Numbered from the stretch's first letter, positions 25,854 through 39,149 are shown. The stretch is 64,000 bases of DNA from Kiloniellaceae bacterium (GCA_021776115.1 JAJFGN010000042.1:111656-175655); one strand, 5' to 3'. Program-made: numbers and translations. The notes: generated from the sequence alone by a model not told the origin.

Positions 25854-27362
25854 TCAGTTCTTTCCGGCGGCAAAGGCGACCGCGGCTTCGGCGGCGCGGA
25901 TAAGCGCGCGGGCTTTGTTGCGAGTTTCCTGGTACTCAGCCTCCGGGTCGCTATCGGCGACAACGCCGCCTCCGGCTTGGACGTAGATGACCTCGTCCTT
26001 GACCACTGCCGTACGCAGGGCAATGCAGGTATCCATATCGCCATTGGCGCCAAAATACCCGATCGCGCCGGCATAGATGCCGCGCCGCTCAGGCTCTAGT
26101 TCATCGATGATCTCCATGGCGCGCACTTTGGGGGCGCCGGAGACCGTGCCGGCGGGAAAGCCCGCGATCAGGGCGGCCAAGGCATCGAACTTGGGATCGA
26201 GCTCGCCCTCGACATTGGAGACGATATGCATGACGTGACTGTAACGCTCGATCGTAAAACGCTCGGTGACTCTGACGCTGCCGATTTTGGAAACACGGCC
26301 GGTATCGTTGCGCCCCAGATCGAGAAGCATCAGGTGCTCGGCTTGTTCTTTAGGATCGGCGAGCAGTTCTTCCGCTAAGGCGTTGTCTTCCTCGGCCGTC
26401 GCGCCGCGTGGCCTGGTTCCGGCGATCGGTCGGATAGTGACCTTATCGCCGCGCACCCGCACCAGGATCTCGGGGCTGGACCCAACAACCGAAAATGCAC
26501 CGAAATCCAGAAAGAACAGGAATGGAGACGGGTTGAGGCGGCGCAGAGACCGATAAAGCGACAATGGCGGCAAGGCGAAGGGCACCTGAAACCGCTGGCT
26601 GGGCACGATCTGGAACGCGTCCCCCGCGCGGATGTAGGCCTTCGCGGCCTCAACCATAGCACGATAGGATTCGGGCGACACGTTTGAGACCGGCTCCGGC
26701 AAGGTCTGCGTTGGGCCTACCGGCTGGCGCGCGATCGGCGACGCGAACTCAATGTCGTCCAACGCTTTCTTCACATGCAAACACGCCGCGTCATAGGCCT
26801 CGCGCGCTGTCGTCTCCGGCTTTGGCCAGGCGGGCGAAAAGAGGGTTATTTGATCTTCGAGCCGATCGAATACCGCAATGATCGTCGGGCGCACGAACAT
26901 GGCATCTGGCACACCCAAGACGTCCGGGTTAGCGTCGGGCAGACGTTCCATAAGGCGAACCGTGTCGTACCCCAAATACCCGATCAAGGCGCTGGCCATG
27001 GGGGGCGTACGCGGAGGCAGTTCGATCCGTGACTCCTCGACTAAGGCACGCAACGATTCCAGCGCGCCCTTGGCGCAGGGTTTGAATTCGCCGTCCTCAC
27101 GCTCGGCATCGCGATTGATTTCAGCCTTCTCGCCATGGCAGCGCCAAATCACATCGGGCTTGATACCGATGAAAGAGTAGCGGCCAATTGTCGAGCCCCC
27201 CTCGACGGATTCGAACAGCGAACTGTAGGCCTGCCCGCCTGCCAGCTTGATAAACACGGAAACCGGCGTTTCCAGGTCCGCGATCAGAGTCGTAAAGACT
27301 ACCTGCGCTTTCCCGGCGTTATAAGCCGCCGCGAAATCATCGAAGGCGGGCGAGGCTTCCAT
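25854..27362 (-). CDS. trpE: Anthranilate synthase component I
   Basis: Makes anthranilate from chorismate and ammonia, the first and feedback-controlled step of tryptophan synthesis. The 502-residue protein has an N-terminal regulatory segment with L-F-E-S (the usual L-L-E-S tryptophan-binding motif with one conservative change), and the catalytic half with PSPFLFF, GSSPE, RPIAGTRPRG, DLGRND, FPAGTVSGAPK and the C-terminal AGGGVVADSDP. It follows ppiD by 5 bp on the minus strand, so both are probably one transcript; no leader-peptide attenuator would be placed directly before trpE. Length is normal. Confidence 0.97.
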   Translation of the reverse strand: MEASPAFDDFAAAYNAGKAQVVFTTLIADLETPVSVFIKLAGGQAYSSLFESVEGGSTIGRYSFIGIKPDVIWRCHGEKAEINRDAEREDGEFKPCAKGALESLRALVEESRIELPPRTPPMASALIGYLGYDTVRLMERLPDANPDVLGVPDAMFVRPTIIAVFDRLEDQITLFSPAWPKPETTAREAYDAACLHVKKALDDIEFASPIARQPVGPTQTLPEPVSNVSPESYRAMVEAAKAYIRAGDAFQIVPSQRFQVPFALPPLSLYRSLRRLNPSPFLFFLDFGAFSVVGSSPEILVRVRGDKVTIRPIAGTRPRGATAEEDNALAEELLADPKEQAEHLMLLDLGRNDTGRVSKIGSVRVTERFTIERYSHVMHIVSNVEGELDPKFDALAALIAGFPAGTVSGAPKVRAMEIIDELEPERRGIYAGAIGYFGANGDMDTCIALRTAVVKDEVIYVQAGGGVVADSDPEAEYQETRNKARALIRAAEAAVAFAAGKN

Positions 27363-27367
27363 ACCAG

Positions 27368-29239
27368 CTAGTACGCAGCCATCACATTGTCGATCACACC
27401 TTGATCGATCGTGACTCCATACTCGCCGCGCAGGGTTTCGACGAACTGCTCCAGGAGGTCGTTGCGCATGGCATTGGAGAGGCCTTCGCGGAGCGCCGCG
27501 ACTTCGGTTTCCTTGCTCGCAGGATCGACCTTGGTGACCTCCACCAACTCGAGGACGATGTGGCTGTCGGATGCGGCGACGGTGTCGACCTCTCCTGGCG
27601 CGAGATCGAAAAGCTTGCTCGTGAGCGCCGGAGCGAAGCTGCGGGCGGGATCGCTTTCGAACCGCGACAAGGGTTCGCTGATTTCGACCTTGTACCCTTC
27701 CGCTTTACCGATTTCCTCAAGGCTTTGGCCTAGGCGGGCGCGTTCCGCTAAGGCGTTGCCGATCTCACGTGCCTTTTCCGCCCGCCGGGCGTCCCGCCAA
27801 AGTTCTACGACTTCAGCGCGCACATCGCCAAGCGGACGAAGCTGAGACGCCGTCACGCTGTCCACGTGCAAGATAAAGAAGTCGCCGTTGCTGGTTTCGG
27901 TCATAAGGCTGTCCTGGCCGGGAGCGGTATCGAACGCAATCTCCAAGAAGCGCTCGGCCGGGAAGCCCTCTACGGCGGCTCCCTGGTCGTCGCGACCGTC
28001 CCGGTCGATCGCCCGAATGCGGCGTGCCGGTAAATTCAGACTATCCGCGGCCTCGCTAAGCGTGTTTCCTCCGGCAAGCTCGTCATCGAGTTGATTGGCG
28101 ATAGAAACCAAGCTTTCGATAGCGCGAGACATCGCCATGTCCTGGGCAAGTTCCTCTTGAACCTTCTCAAAGTCCGCTTCCTCGCGAGGCAGAATCTCCC
28201 GCACGCGCAAGATGTGCCAGCCGAAGCTCGTCTTGACCGGCTCCCCGATCTCACCCTCGTTGAGATTGAAGGCAGCGTCGCTCAGCTCATTGGGCAGCTC
28301 GCCGCGCTCCACCGTGCCTAGGTCGACTGGCGGTTGACCGGTCCGATCCTGCGCAACCGCTTCAAAATTGGCGCCATCGCGAAAGCTGTCCATGGCAGCG
28401 TTCGCTGCGGCCTCATCGTCGAACACAATCTGCTCTATGCCGCGGCGTTCCGGGACTGTGAAGTCTTCCCGCCGGGCCTCGAATTCCGCCTGCAGTTCGG
28501 TTTCCTGGATCGCGACCTCGGCGGCGAGGTCTTCGGCACGCAGGTGAACAAATTCGATGGCCCGGTATTCAGGCGCCATAAATTTACTAGAAAACTCTTT
28601 GTGAAATGCCTGAAGTGCGGGTTCGTCCGGTTCCGGCAGATCGACGATCGAATTGTTGGGCACGCTCAACACGCGCGCGACCCGGGTCTCTTCCCTATAG
28701 GAATAGAGTGTTTCCGCAAGCCTGCGCGGCGCCGGCGCGGATTTCGTGATTGCGCTGAGTAACTGCTGGCGGAGGACATCGCGGCGCAAGCCCTGCACAA
28801 ATTCTTGCTCCCCCACATTCGAAACCTGAAGCGCTTGAATGAAACGGTTCGGGTCGAACTGGCCTGCGTCGTTCTTGAACGAAGGTTCTTCCGAGATTCG
28901 CCGCTTCACCAAATTGTCCGACACAGTGAGGCCCAGATCGGCGATCTTCTGATCGAAAAGGGCGCCCCCCACCATCTGGCTGACAATTTGATCGACGACG
29001 CCCAGGGCGCGTGCCTGCTCTATATCGAAGCGGCTGCCCAGGCGGGCGCTGAGGCGATTTACTTCCCGGGTCAAATTCCTGGTGAATTCCTGCTGCCCTA
29101 TCTCGATGTCGCCAACTTGTGCAACCGGGGCATTGGGCGAGGAGACTTGGAATATGTCGCCAATGCCCCAAACCGCGAAGCTGGCGATAAGGATACCGAA
29201 TATGATGAAAGTGACGGCCTTGATGACAAATTTGCGCAT
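27368..29239 (-). CDS. ppiD: Membrane-anchored periplasmic folding factor PpiD (SurA_N / rotamase)
   Basis: Helps fold newly exported proteins at the Sec translocon. The 623-residue protein has one N-terminal membrane helix (about 7-29) with a short basic cytosolic start, a SurA_N-like chaperone region (about 35-190), and one parvulin-type domain at about 255-360 containing the FGWHI-x-RV segment. The rest is a helical C-terminal chaperone part. Length matches the family (620-640 aa). It shares a 234-bp divergent gap with tpiA and is immediately upstream of trpE, a common alphaproteobacterial pairing with no known functional link. Confidence 0.92.
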   Translation of the reverse strand: MRKFVIKAVTFIIFGILIASFAVWGIGDIFQVSSPNAPVAQVGDIEIGQQEFTRNLTREVNRLSARLGSRFDIEQARALGVVDQIVSQMVGGALFDQKIADLGLTVSDNLVKRRISEEPSFKNDAGQFDPNRFIQALQVSNVGEQEFVQGLRRDVLRQQLLSAITKSAPAPRRLAETLYSYREETRVARVLSVPNNSIVDLPEPDEPALQAFHKEFSSKFMAPEYRAIEFVHLRAEDLAAEVAIQETELQAEFEARREDFTVPERRGIEQIVFDDEAAANAAMDSFRDGANFEAVAQDRTGQPPVDLGTVERGELPNELSDAAFNLNEGEIGEPVKTSFGWHILRVREILPREEADFEKVQEELAQDMAMSRAIESLVSIANQLDDELAGGNTLSEAADSLNLPARRIRAIDRDGRDDQGAAVEGFPAERFLEIAFDTAPGQDSLMTETSNGDFFILHVDSVTASQLRPLGDVRAEVVELWRDARRAEKAREIGNALAERARLGQSLEEIGKAEGYKVEISEPLSRFESDPARSFAPALTSKLFDLAPGEVDTVAASDSHIVLELVEVTKVDPASKETEVAALREGLSNAMRNDLLEQFVETLRGEYGVTIDQGVIDNVMAAY

Positions 29240-29305
29240 ATTCTTGACTGGACCTGGTTTGACGGTGCGGGGGAGGCGTGGATCGCGCCGTCCGGCGAAA
29301 TCCTC

Positions 29306-29328
29306 GTCTCAAGCTGTCTCAAGCTGTC
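29306..29328. repeat. Tandem 10-bp repeat (2.3 copies) in the ppiD-tpiA divergent gap
   Basis: GTCTCAAGCT occurs twice in direct succession (29306-29315, 29316-29325), followed by GTC. It lies 67-89 bp upstream of the ppiD start. Like the repeat at 16761 it has a helical-turn period and sits in a divergent promoter region, but the unit sequence is different. Meaning unknown. Confidence 0.75.
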
Positions 29329-29401
29329 ATATGGCGACGGCGCGGCATCTTAGGAAGACGTCTCGCACCCGGCAACAGGGAAAAACCTGCCCGGCGTGGC
29401 G

Positions 29402-29421
29402 CGCTTGGCCCGGGCCAAGCG
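29402..29421. promoter_or_regulatory. Perfect 20-bp palindrome upstream of tpiA
   Basis: CGCTTGGCCC is followed directly by its complement GGGCCAAGCG with no spacer, ending 52 bp before the tpiA ATG. A loop-free palindrome is typical of a dimeric repressor operator; as RNA it would form a poor hairpin and there is no T-run. Position fits control of tpiA or of the divergent ppiD-trpE unit. The regulator is not identifiable from this window. Confidence 0.5.
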
Positions 29422-29473
29422 GCGTGCTAGTACCCGATCCCGAAGCCAATGAACAAAATCGCAAGGTTTACGA

Positions 29474-30223
29474 ATGGGTCGCCAGCTAATCGCCGGCAAT
29501 TGGAAGATGAACGGACTATTTGGGCCCGGATCGGCACAAGCCAAGGAATTGGCCGCGCGGGCATCGGCCGGGACCCCGCTGGCGGCCGAGCTTCTCGTGT
29601 GCCCGCCCGCCCAACTCCTACTTCCATTTGCTGAGATCTTTCAGGACTCTGGCATTGCTCTAGGCGGCCAGGATTGCCACACAGCGGCCCGTGGCGCCCA
29701 TACCGGGGACATTAGTGCCGAGATGCTGGCCGACGCCGGCTGCACCTATGTGATCGTCGGCCATTCGGAGCGGCGCGCCGACCACGGCGAGAGCGATGCC
29801 GAGGTCAAGGCTAAAGCGGAGGCCGCGCGCGGCGCCGACCTGATACCCATCGTTTGTGTCGGCGAGACCGAGGACCAGCGGCGCTCCGGCAAGGCGTTAA
29901 GCGTGATCGAAGGACAAATTCGGGGATCTCTACCCGAAAACCCGGAAGACAGCAGGCTGGTCATCGCCTACGAGCCGGTTTGGGCGATTGGCACGGGGCT
30001 CACCGCCAAACCCTCCGACGTCCAGGAAGTGCATGGCCATATCCGGGACTTGTTGAGCGGCCTGTTCGGCCTGGAAGCCGGCGCGGCCGTTCGCATACTC
30101 TACGGTGGCTCGGTCAAGCCGGCCAACGCGGCCGAACTTCTGGCGGTGCCGAACGTCGATGGCGCCTTGGTCGGGGGGGCAAGTTTGCTAGCCGAAGATT
30201 TTTGGGCCATTGCGGCCACTTGA
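29474..30223 (+). CDS. tpiA: Triosephosphate isomerase
   Basis: Interconverts dihydroxyacetone phosphate and glyceraldehyde 3-phosphate. The 249-residue TIM barrel has catalytic Lys11 in AGNWKMN, the VGHSERR histidine loop, the [10 protein letters not shown] loop with the catalytic glutamate, and the phosphate-binding ILYGGSVKP and GALVGGASL segments. One difference from the usual lid is normal family variation. tpiA, pyrG, kdsA, eno and the pdh genes occur in this same order in many alphaproteobacteria, so this is a conserved backbone region. A perfect palindrome lies just upstream. Confidence 0.97.
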   Translation: MGRQLIAGNWKMNGLFGPGSAQAKELAARASAGTPLAAELLVCPPAQLLLPFAEIFQDSGIALGGQDCHTAARGAHTGDISAEMLADAGCTYVIVGHSERRADHGESDAEVKAKAEAARGADLIPIVCVGETEDQRRSGKALSVIEGQIRGSLPENPEDSRLVIAYEPVWAIGTGLTAKPSDVQEVHGHIRDLLSGLFGLEAGAAVRILYGGSVKPANAAELLAVPNVDGALVGGASLLAEDFWAIAAT

Positions 30224-30322
30224 TCCTGGCGAGCCCGGTGGTGAGGGACTACATAGCCAATGGTGCCTTTATGGGCCCCGCCGCGATAGTTTGGCCACGG
30301 TTGAATAGGAAAGACGGCAGGT

Positions 30323-30655
30323 ATGATTAACGTATTGCTCGCGATTCACCTCATGCTGGCCATCGGCATGATTGGGGTGGTCTTGCTCCAACGGAGCGAG
30401 GGCGGAGGTCTGGGCATCGGCGGCGGAGGCGGCGGAGGCGGAGGTGGTATGGGCGGCTTTCTGACCGGGCGCGGCGCGGCGAACCTAATGACCCGCACAA
30501 CGGCGATCTTGGCGGCGTTATTTATGGTGACCAGCATCCTGCTCAGCATTCTCGCCGGGCAGGGCCGCGAGAGCCGCTCGATCATCGAAGATATTCCAAC
30601 CACCAGCGCTCCTGCGGAACAAGTCCCAAGCGCGCCCAGCGTGCCGGTTCAGTAA
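30323..30655 (+). CDS. secG: Preprotein translocase subunit SecG
   Basis: Small inner-membrane part of the SecYEG channel that assists protein export. The 110-residue protein has two membrane segments (about 4-20 and 57-78) joined by a cytosolic loop with the family motif LQRSEGGGLG, then a run of ten glycines encoded by GGN triplet repeats, and a polar C-terminal tail. The poly-Gly run is longer than usual and could vary in length by slippage. It stands between tpiA and pyrG, the conserved order. Confidence 0.93.
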   Translation: MINVLLAIHLMLAIGMIGVVLLQRSEGGGLGIGGGGGGGGGGMGGFLTGRGAANLMTRTTAILAALFMVTSILLSILAGQGRESRSIIEDIPTTSAPAEQVPSAPSVPVQ

Positions 30656-30805
30656 TGCGGGAATCGGACCGCGGATTTTTGGCGGCTAAAATCGAGTCGC
30701 GATCGCCTAGCGCTCAAACCCAAGGCGCCCGGCCGTCCGAATTCTGACTCTCGCAGCGCTTATCCAGCGGAAAATCTAAGCCTTGCAGCGGTTACGCAAT
30801 TTTCT

Positions 30806-30849
30806 GGCTCGTGGAGGGCAAAGGAAGCTTGCCCGAGGGGCCGCGAGCC
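30806..30849 (+). promoter_or_regulatory. Two-tier hairpin in the pyrG leader
   Basis: GGCTCG at 30806-30811 pairs with CGAGCC at 30844-30849, enclosing a second 6-bp stem GGGCAA (30816-30821) / TTGCCC (30829-30834) whose 7-nt loop is AGGAAGC. The structure ends 16 bp before the pyrG ATG, and the interval 30850-30865 has no recognisable ribosome-binding site. The remainder of the 210-bp secG-pyrG gap shows nothing clear. Inferred: an RNA structure influencing pyrG translation or transcript stability. Confidence 0.4.
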
Positions 30850-30856
30850 ATAATAG

Positions 30857-32491
<1,635 letters not shown>

Positions 32492-32511
32492 TCGGCACAA
32501 CTGTTGTGGCC

Positions 32512-32988
32512 ATGATCTCCATTCGCCCGGCCCGGCCAGAAGACGCGACAGACTTGGCGCGATTGGGCAACGAGCTTGCCTGTCTCATGGGGGCCCACGA
32601 GGTTTATTCAGCCGACGTCTTCGAACGCTATGGCTTCGGCCCCAAGCCGCACTTCGAGGTATTGGTGGCCGAGACGGCGGGCGGGATCGTTGGTTACGCC
32701 CTGTTCGAGGAAACCTTCAACAGCGATCTCTGCGAGCCAGGCATGTGGCTGCACGATATCATGGTGGACGAAGCCATGCGGGGCACCGGGATTGGCGAAG
32801 GTTTGATGGCCGCCGTCGCGCGGCTAGTTTTGGACCGCGGGCGCACTTCTTTGTGGTGGGGCGTGCTATCCTCGAACGCGATGGCCCGGCAATTCTACAC
32901 GCGCTTGGGCGCGCGCGACGAGGACGCGAGGATACAGGAGCTGGACAGCGCGGCGCTTCGCGCCCTGGCCGGTGCCGACTCGAACTAG
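32512..32988 (+). CDS. GNAT-family N-acetyltransferase
   Basis: A protein of 158 residues from the ATG at 32512 (a GTG two codons earlier is possible). It starts [11 protein letters not shown], typical of GNAT domains, with the acetyl-CoA-binding motif A at R-G-T-G-I-G-E-G-L (about residues 90-98) and the late N-x-x-A-x-x-FY-x-x-LG helix. The pattern is like diamine/aminoglycoside-type small acetyltransferases, but the substrate cannot be named. It lies 20 bp after pyrG and 16 bp before kdsA on the same strand, so it is probably co-transcribed with both. Confidence 0.85.
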   Translation: MISIRPARPEDATDLARLGNELACLMGAHEVYSADVFERYGFGPKPHFEVLVAETAGGIVGYALFEETFNSDLCEPGMWLHDIMVDEAMRGTGIGEGLMAAVARLVLDRGRTSLWWGVLSSNAMARQFYTRLGARDEDARIQELDSAALRALAGADSN

Positions 32989-33004
32989 GGAAGCAGCAGT
33001 CCAG

Positions 33005-33853
33005 ATGACCGAAACTCGCCACGTCAAGATCGGCCCGCTCACGCTCGGCAACGATCTGCCTTTCACCTTGATCGCCGGGCCTTGTGCCCTGGAGAGCCGC
33101 GCGCATGCCCTGGAGATGAGCCACGCACTGAGCGAGATGGCCGGCAAGCTTGGCATCGGCCTGATCTACAAGTCCTCCTTCGACAAGGCCAACCGCACCA
33201 GCTTGAATTCCGAGCGGGGGCTTGGCCTGGAGACGGCGTTGCCGATCCTGGCCGAAGTGCGCGAGACTTACGGTTGCCCGGTCCTAACCGACGTGCATAC
33301 GGCAGAGCAGTGCGTGGCCGCCGCCGAGGCTGTGGATGTACTGCAGATCCCAGCTTTTCTTTGCCGCCAGACCGATCTGCTGGTTGCCGCCGCCACCACC
33401 GGCAAGGCGATTAACGTCAAGAAGGGGCAGTTTCTGGCGCCCTGGGATATGAAGAACGTGGTCGCCAAGATTAGTGAGTCCGGTAATCTGAACGCGCTTG
33501 TGTGCGAGCGCGGCGCGAGCTTCGGCTACAACACCTTGGTTTCGGACATGCGCTCTTTGCCGATCCTGGCCAGCCAAACGGGCTGCCCCGTGGTCTTCGA
33601 TGCGACCCATTCGGTGCAACAACCGGGCGGGCAGGGCACGACCTCCGGCGGCCAGCGCGAATTCGTGCCGGTTCTGGCGCGCGCCGCCATCGCGGTTGGT
33701 GTGGCGGCTGTCTTCATGGAGACTCACCAGGACCCCGACAGCGCGCCCTCGGACGGGCCCAACATGGTGCCCCTCAAGGAGTTGCCGGCCCTGATCGAAA
33801 CCTTGATGGCCTTCGACAGGCTGGCCAAGGAGCGGCCAGTGAGCATCGCTTAG
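33005..33853 (+). CDS. kdsA: 3-deoxy-D-manno-octulosonate 8-phosphate synthase
   Basis: Condenses PEP with arabinose 5-phosphate to KDO-8-phosphate for the LPS inner core. The 282-residue TIM barrel has the [27 protein letters not shown] and ATHSVQ-PGG segments. Residue 27 in the IAGPC segment is cysteine, where E. coli has asparagine, which marks the metal-dependent class of KDO8P synthases. The ATG at 33005 is chosen because the 11 codons upstream lie inside the GNAT gene. The product feeds LPS made by the lipid A genes at 7-12 kb. Confidence 0.96.
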   Translation: MTETRHVKIGPLTLGNDLPFTLIAGPCALESRAHALEMSHALSEMAGKLGIGLIYKSSFDKANRTSLNSERGLGLETALPILAEVRETYGCPVLTDVHTAEQCVAAAEAVDVLQIPAFLCRQTDLLVAAATTGKAINVKKGQFLAPWDMKNVVAKISESGNLNALVCERGASFGYNTLVSDMRSLPILASQTGCPVVFDATHSVQQPGGQGTTSGGQREFVPVLARAAIAVGVAAVFMETHQDPDSAPSDGPNMVPLKELPALIETLMAFDRLAKERPVSIA

Positions 33854-33864
33854 AGGGGCACGCC

Positions 33865-34398
33865 TTGATCGGTCACTTCCGCGCCATGGCGCGCAATAAT
33901 GCCTGGTCGAACCACCGGCTGCACGCGGCTTGCGCGAAGTTGAGCGCCACCGACTACACAGCCGAACGTTCGGGTTTCTTTCCCTCGATCCAGTGGACCT
34001 TGGACCACATCTTGATCGTCGATCGCCTGTACCTTGACGCGCTGGAGGGACAGCCGAAACCGAATGAGGCCTACACCGACGAGCTTCGATTGGCGTTCGC
34101 CGCCTTGTGGGCAGCGCAAGCCGCAGAGGACAAGCGGCTTATTGCATATTGTGCGGCCCTGGCGCCGGAGCGTCTCGGTGAACCTGTTAAGTTGTTGCGT
34201 AAAGACGGTATCGAGATTGATAGCGTGGCGACGGTCCTGCCGCATCTTTTCGTGCATCAAATCCACCACCGGGGTCAGGTGCACGCCATGCTCTCGGAGA
34301 CCCCGGTGGCGCCGCCACAACTCGACGAATTCTTCCTGGAGGAAGACGCGCCCAGGCGGCAGGCCGACTTGATCGCGCTCGGCTGGCCGCCGGATTGA
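33865..34398 (+). CDS. DinB-family (DUF664-like) four-helix protein
   Basis: A 177-residue protein of the DinB/YfiT fold: N-terminal HFRAMARNNAWSN helix, a histidine in TLDHIL, and a C-terminal VHQIHHRGQ-x-H segment. The three histidines (one central, two in H-x-x-x-H) are the metal ligands of this superfamily, whose members include metal- or thiol-dependent enzymes of mostly unknown substrate. The TTG at 33865 is preferred over the ATG at 33886: it keeps the conserved HFR segment and has AGGGG seven bases upstream, formed partly by the kdsA stop codon. It is close behind kdsA and convergent with the arsenic genes. The name is historical and does not mean DNA polymerase IV. Confidence 0.85.
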   Translation: MIGHFRAMARNNAWSNHRLHAACAKLSATDYTAERSGFFPSIQWTLDHILIVDRLYLDALEGQPKPNEAYTDELRLAFAALWAAQAAEDKRLIAYCAALAPERLGEPVKLLRKDGIEIDSVATVLPHLFVHQIHHRGQVHAMLSETPVAPPQLDEFFLEEDAPRRQADLIALGWPPD

Positions 34399-34408
34399 GC
34401 GCGACCGC

Positions 34409-35491
34409 TTAGCTCGCCGGGAACCAAGCGCGCGTGCGGTTCGCGAAGGCTACGAGTGAGAGCATAACGGGCACCTCGACCAGCACGCCGACCACGGTTG
34501 TTAGTGCCGCGCCGGAGTTGAGCCCAAAGAGGCTGATGGCCACGGCGACCGCCAGCTCGAAGAAATTCGATGTCCCGATCAGCGCGCAGGGTGCTGCGAC
34601 GTTGAAGGGGATCCGCCAGGTCCAGGCGGCGGCGTAGGCGACAACGAAAATCCCGTAGGATTGGATAATCAACGGGGCCGCGATCAAGGCGATCAAGGCG
34701 GGCCTCTCGAGGATGATCTGGCCCTGAAACCCGAACAGTAGCACGACCGTCGCCAGGAGCCCGAGTACCGAGAACGGTTTCACCGCGCCGGTGAAGCGCG
34801 CGACCGCCGCCTCGCCGCTTTCGCCGCGCCGGGCATGAGCGACAAGCCGGCGCCGCGTCAAGGCGCCGGCGGCCAGTGGGATCACAACGTAAAGGCCGAC
34901 GGAAAGCAGGAGCGTCTCCCACGGCACGGCAATATCCGTTACCCCAAGAAGCAGCGCGACAAGGGGCGCGAAGGCGAAGATCATGATGACGTCGTTGACC
35001 GAGACCTGGACCAAAGTGTAGGTCGCGTCGCCCCGGGTAAGCTGGCTCCAGACGAAGACCATCGCGGTACAGGGCGCGGCGCCGAGCAGGATCAGACCGG
35101 CGATATACTGTTGCGCGTCGGCGGGGGCGACCATATCGGCGAACAGGACCTCGAAGAACAGGACGCCGAGCGCGGCCATGGTGAAAGGCTTGATCAACCA
35201 ATTCACGACAATCGTAACGATCAGCCCCTTCGGCCGATCCCCGATGCGCCGCAAGCTGGCAAAATCCACATTCACCATCATCGGATAAACCATGGCCCAA
35301 ATGAGGATCGCGACCACGAGATTGACCGAGGCGTATTCGAGACCGGCGAGGACCTCGAACAGGACCGGCAGCAGGCTTCCAAGGCCGACGCCGGCGGCGA
35401 TGCACAGAGCCACCCAAACCGACAGCCACTTCTCAAAGAAGCCGATACCGGCGGAGGGGTGTGCGGATGCGGAGAGGGTCTCGTTCGTCAT
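34409..35491 (-). CDS. acr3: Arsenite efflux permease, ACR3 family
   Basis: Inner-membrane carrier that exports arsenite. The 360-residue protein has about ten membrane segments; the conserved cysteine in [10 protein letters not shown] of the fourth segment, the WSQLT-x-GD stretch and the later [11 protein letters not shown] segment are hallmarks of ACR3 (not ArsB). The ATG at 35491 is chosen because AGGG lies upstream and the 24 extra codons of the open frame overlap arsR. It starts 4 bp after arsR. No arsC reductase or arsA is adjacent, so this is the minimal arsenite-sensing and export module. Confidence 0.94.
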   Translation of the reverse strand: MTNETLSASAHPSAGIGFFEKWLSVWVALCIAAGVGLGSLLPVLFEVLAGLEYASVNLVVAILIWAMVYPMMVNVDFASLRRIGDRPKGLIVTIVVNWLIKPFTMAALGVLFFEVLFADMVAPADAQQYIAGLILLGAAPCTAMVFVWSQLTRGDATYTLVQVSVNDVIMIFAFAPLVALLLGVTDIAVPWETLLLSVGLYVVIPLAAGALTRRRLVAHARRGESGEAAVARFTGAVKPFSVLGLLATVVLLFGFQGQIILERPALIALIAAPLIIQSYGIFVVAYAAAWTWRIPFNVAAPCALIGTSNFFELAVAVAISLFGLNSGAALTTVVGVLVEVPVMLSLVAFANRTRAWFPAS

Positions 35492-35495
35492 GGCC

Positions 35496-37244
<1,749 letters not shown>

Positions 37245-37443
37245 GCGGGGTAACGCTCCGGCCAAGGGCGGGAGTTGCCGCGGGACTGCGCAACCCTCCA
37301 CCTTCAGCCAGCATTTGGGTGCGATTTAGTATTCCTTTACCAGCGGCTGCAAATATACGCAGCTTATACGCGAAATTAACGTTCGAGCCGATCAAAGTAG
37401 ATCCGCCCGGCTTTTTCCTTTCGTCATCACTCTGCTTATGTGA

Positions 37444-39129
37444 ATGACCTCAACTAGACGAACAGACGCGACCGGCGAAAAGTCGTCTTTATCGACTGAG
37501 GAGCAACTCGCCCTAGCGATCGAGGCGCTCTCGGAACTTGTCGTGCTCTTGGATGCCGAGGACCGGGTTGTCCTTGCCAACAGGGCGTGGAGGGAACTGA
37601 ACAAGGAGGTCGCCGAGCACACAAAGCCGGGCACCCGTTTTGAAGATCACTTGCGGGCTCTCCTGGAGAAAGGCCTCGTACCGGAGGCCGTTGGTCGGGA
37701 GGAGGATTGGCTACACGAGCGTTTGGACCGCCATCTCAATTCCAGCGGCCCTTTCGAGGTGGCGCGCCAGGACGGGCGGTGGATTCGCGTTCACGAGCAA
37801 CGCCTCCCAAACGGCGGAATCATTCTCCTCATCAGTGACATTACGGAGCGCAAGCGAGCCGAAGAGGCGCTGCGCGAGAGCGAGGAGCGGTTCCGGACCG
37901 TAGTGAACAACTCGCCGGCCAAGATCCACATCAAGGATGCGGAAGGGCGCTACCTCCTGATCAATTCGTTGGCCGAGAAGCTGTTCGGTGTCACCGACGA
38001 AGAGGCCAGGGGCAAGACGACCCATGAAGTTTTCCCCGATCAGAAAGCGGATGCCTTCAAGGCGCATGACCAAGGTGTGCTGGAATCCGGAAAGGCCGTC
38101 GAGCAGGAAGAGGAATGGCCGCGGGCCGACGGTGTCCATACCTATCTCACCGTCAAGTTTCCAATCCAGAACTTCGCCGGTGAGATCACGGGAATAGGCG
38201 CGATCGGCACTGACATCACCGATCGCAAGCGTGCCGAAGAAAGACTCCAAAACAGCGAACGGGCCCTGAAACTGCGCGTCACCGAGCTTGAAGAGGCGCA
38301 ACGCCGCCTTAAGGAGCAAGAGAACAACCTGATCCGTCTCGCCGACAACCTCAAGATCGCGCGCGACCAAGCACTATCGGCGGACCGCGCCAAGTCAGAA
38401 TTCTTGGCCACGATGAGCCACGAGTTGCGCACTCCGCTCAACGCGATCATCGGCTTCTCGGAGATTATGAAGACCGAGGCTCTGGGAGCGATGGGCAACG
38501 TCAAGTACCACGGCTACGCAGCCGACATACATGAATCCGGGCGGCACCTGCTCGACCTCATCAACGATATCCTGGATCTATCCAAGGTCGAATCGGGCCT
38601 GGACGAGCTTCACGAGGAAGATGTCGAAATTCCGGAACTAGCGCGTTCGGTCTGGCGGCTGATTCAGAAGCGCGCGGAAAATCAGAGCGTACGTCTGATC
38701 ATGGATCTGCCCGACGAGCCGCCGCCGCTGCACGCCGATCTGCGTAAGCTCAAACAGATTCTGGTAAACTTACTGTCCAACGCGATCAAGTTCACCGAGA
38801 CCGGCGGCAAGGTCACCATGAAGATTTGGTGCCAGGTGGAAAGCGGCTATGTTTTTCAGGTTTCGGATACAGGCATTGGCATCGCACTTGAGGACATTCC
38901 AAAGGCGCTGTCCCATTTTGGCCAAGTGGACAGCGCTCTCAATCGGCAGCACGCGGGTACCGGCCTGGGTTTGCCACTAACCAAGGCTCTGGTCGAGTTG
39001 CATGGCGGGTCGTTGGACCTGCAGAGTGCCGTTGGGGCTGGAACCACTGTCACAGTTCGCTTGCCCGCTATGCGAATAGTGTCCTTTCCCGGTGCCGTAC
39101 AGGCATTGCTCCGCGGGAAGTCAGTCTGA
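37444..39129 (+). CDS. PAS-domain sensor histidine kinase (orphan)
   Basis: A 561-residue protein with no clear membrane segment, so probably cytosolic. It has two PAS domains (about 20-135 and 145-275), a coiled coil (about 275-315), a HisKA domain with phospho-accepting His326 in FLATMSHELRTPLNAI, and an HATPase domain with NLLSNAIKFT (N box), DTGIGI and GTGLGLPL (G boxes). The C-terminal half resembles alphaproteobacterial PleC/DivJ-like kinases. No response regulator is adjacent and the signal is unknown. There is no clear ribosome-binding site. It separates eno from ftsB, and a decayed eno fragment follows it, suggesting a past insertion here. Confidence 0.88.
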   Translation: MTSTRRTDATGEKSSLSTEEQLALAIEALSELVVLLDAEDRVVLANRAWRELNKEVAEHTKPGTRFEDHLRALLEKGLVPEAVGREEDWLHERLDRHLNSSGPFEVARQDGRWIRVHEQRLPNGGIILLISDITERKRAEEALRESEERFRTVVNNSPAKIHIKDAEGRYLLINSLAEKLFGVTDEEARGKTTHEVFPDQKADAFKAHDQGVLESGKAVEQEEEWPRADGVHTYLTVKFPIQNFAGEITGIGAIGTDITDRKRAEERLQNSERALKLRVTELEEAQRRLKEQENNLIRLADNLKIARDQALSADRAKSEFLATMSHELRTPLNAIIGFSEIMKTEALGAMGNVKYHGYAADIHESGRHLLDLINDILDLSKVESGLDELHEEDVEIPELARSVWRLIQKRAENQSVRLIMDLPDEPPPLHADLRKLKQILVNLLSNAIKFTETGGKVTMKIWCQVESGYVFQVSDTGIGIALEDIPKALSHFGQVDSALNRQHAGTGLGLPLTKALVELHGGSLDLQSAVGAGTTVTVRLPAMRIVSFPGAVQALLRGKSV

Positions 39130-39149
39130 GGTTTCCTTGGGCCCGTGGG

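Noticed and set aside
30400..30470. Glycine-rich run in SecG considered a sequencing error or recombinant artefact.
   Set aside because: The frame stays open with correct membrane segments on both sides, and Gly-rich loops are common in alphaproteobacterial SecG.
33865..34398. DinB name read as SOS-induced DNA polymerase IV.
   Set aside because: The protein is the small four-helix DinB/YfiT superfamily; no polymerase motifs and no SOS box upstream.
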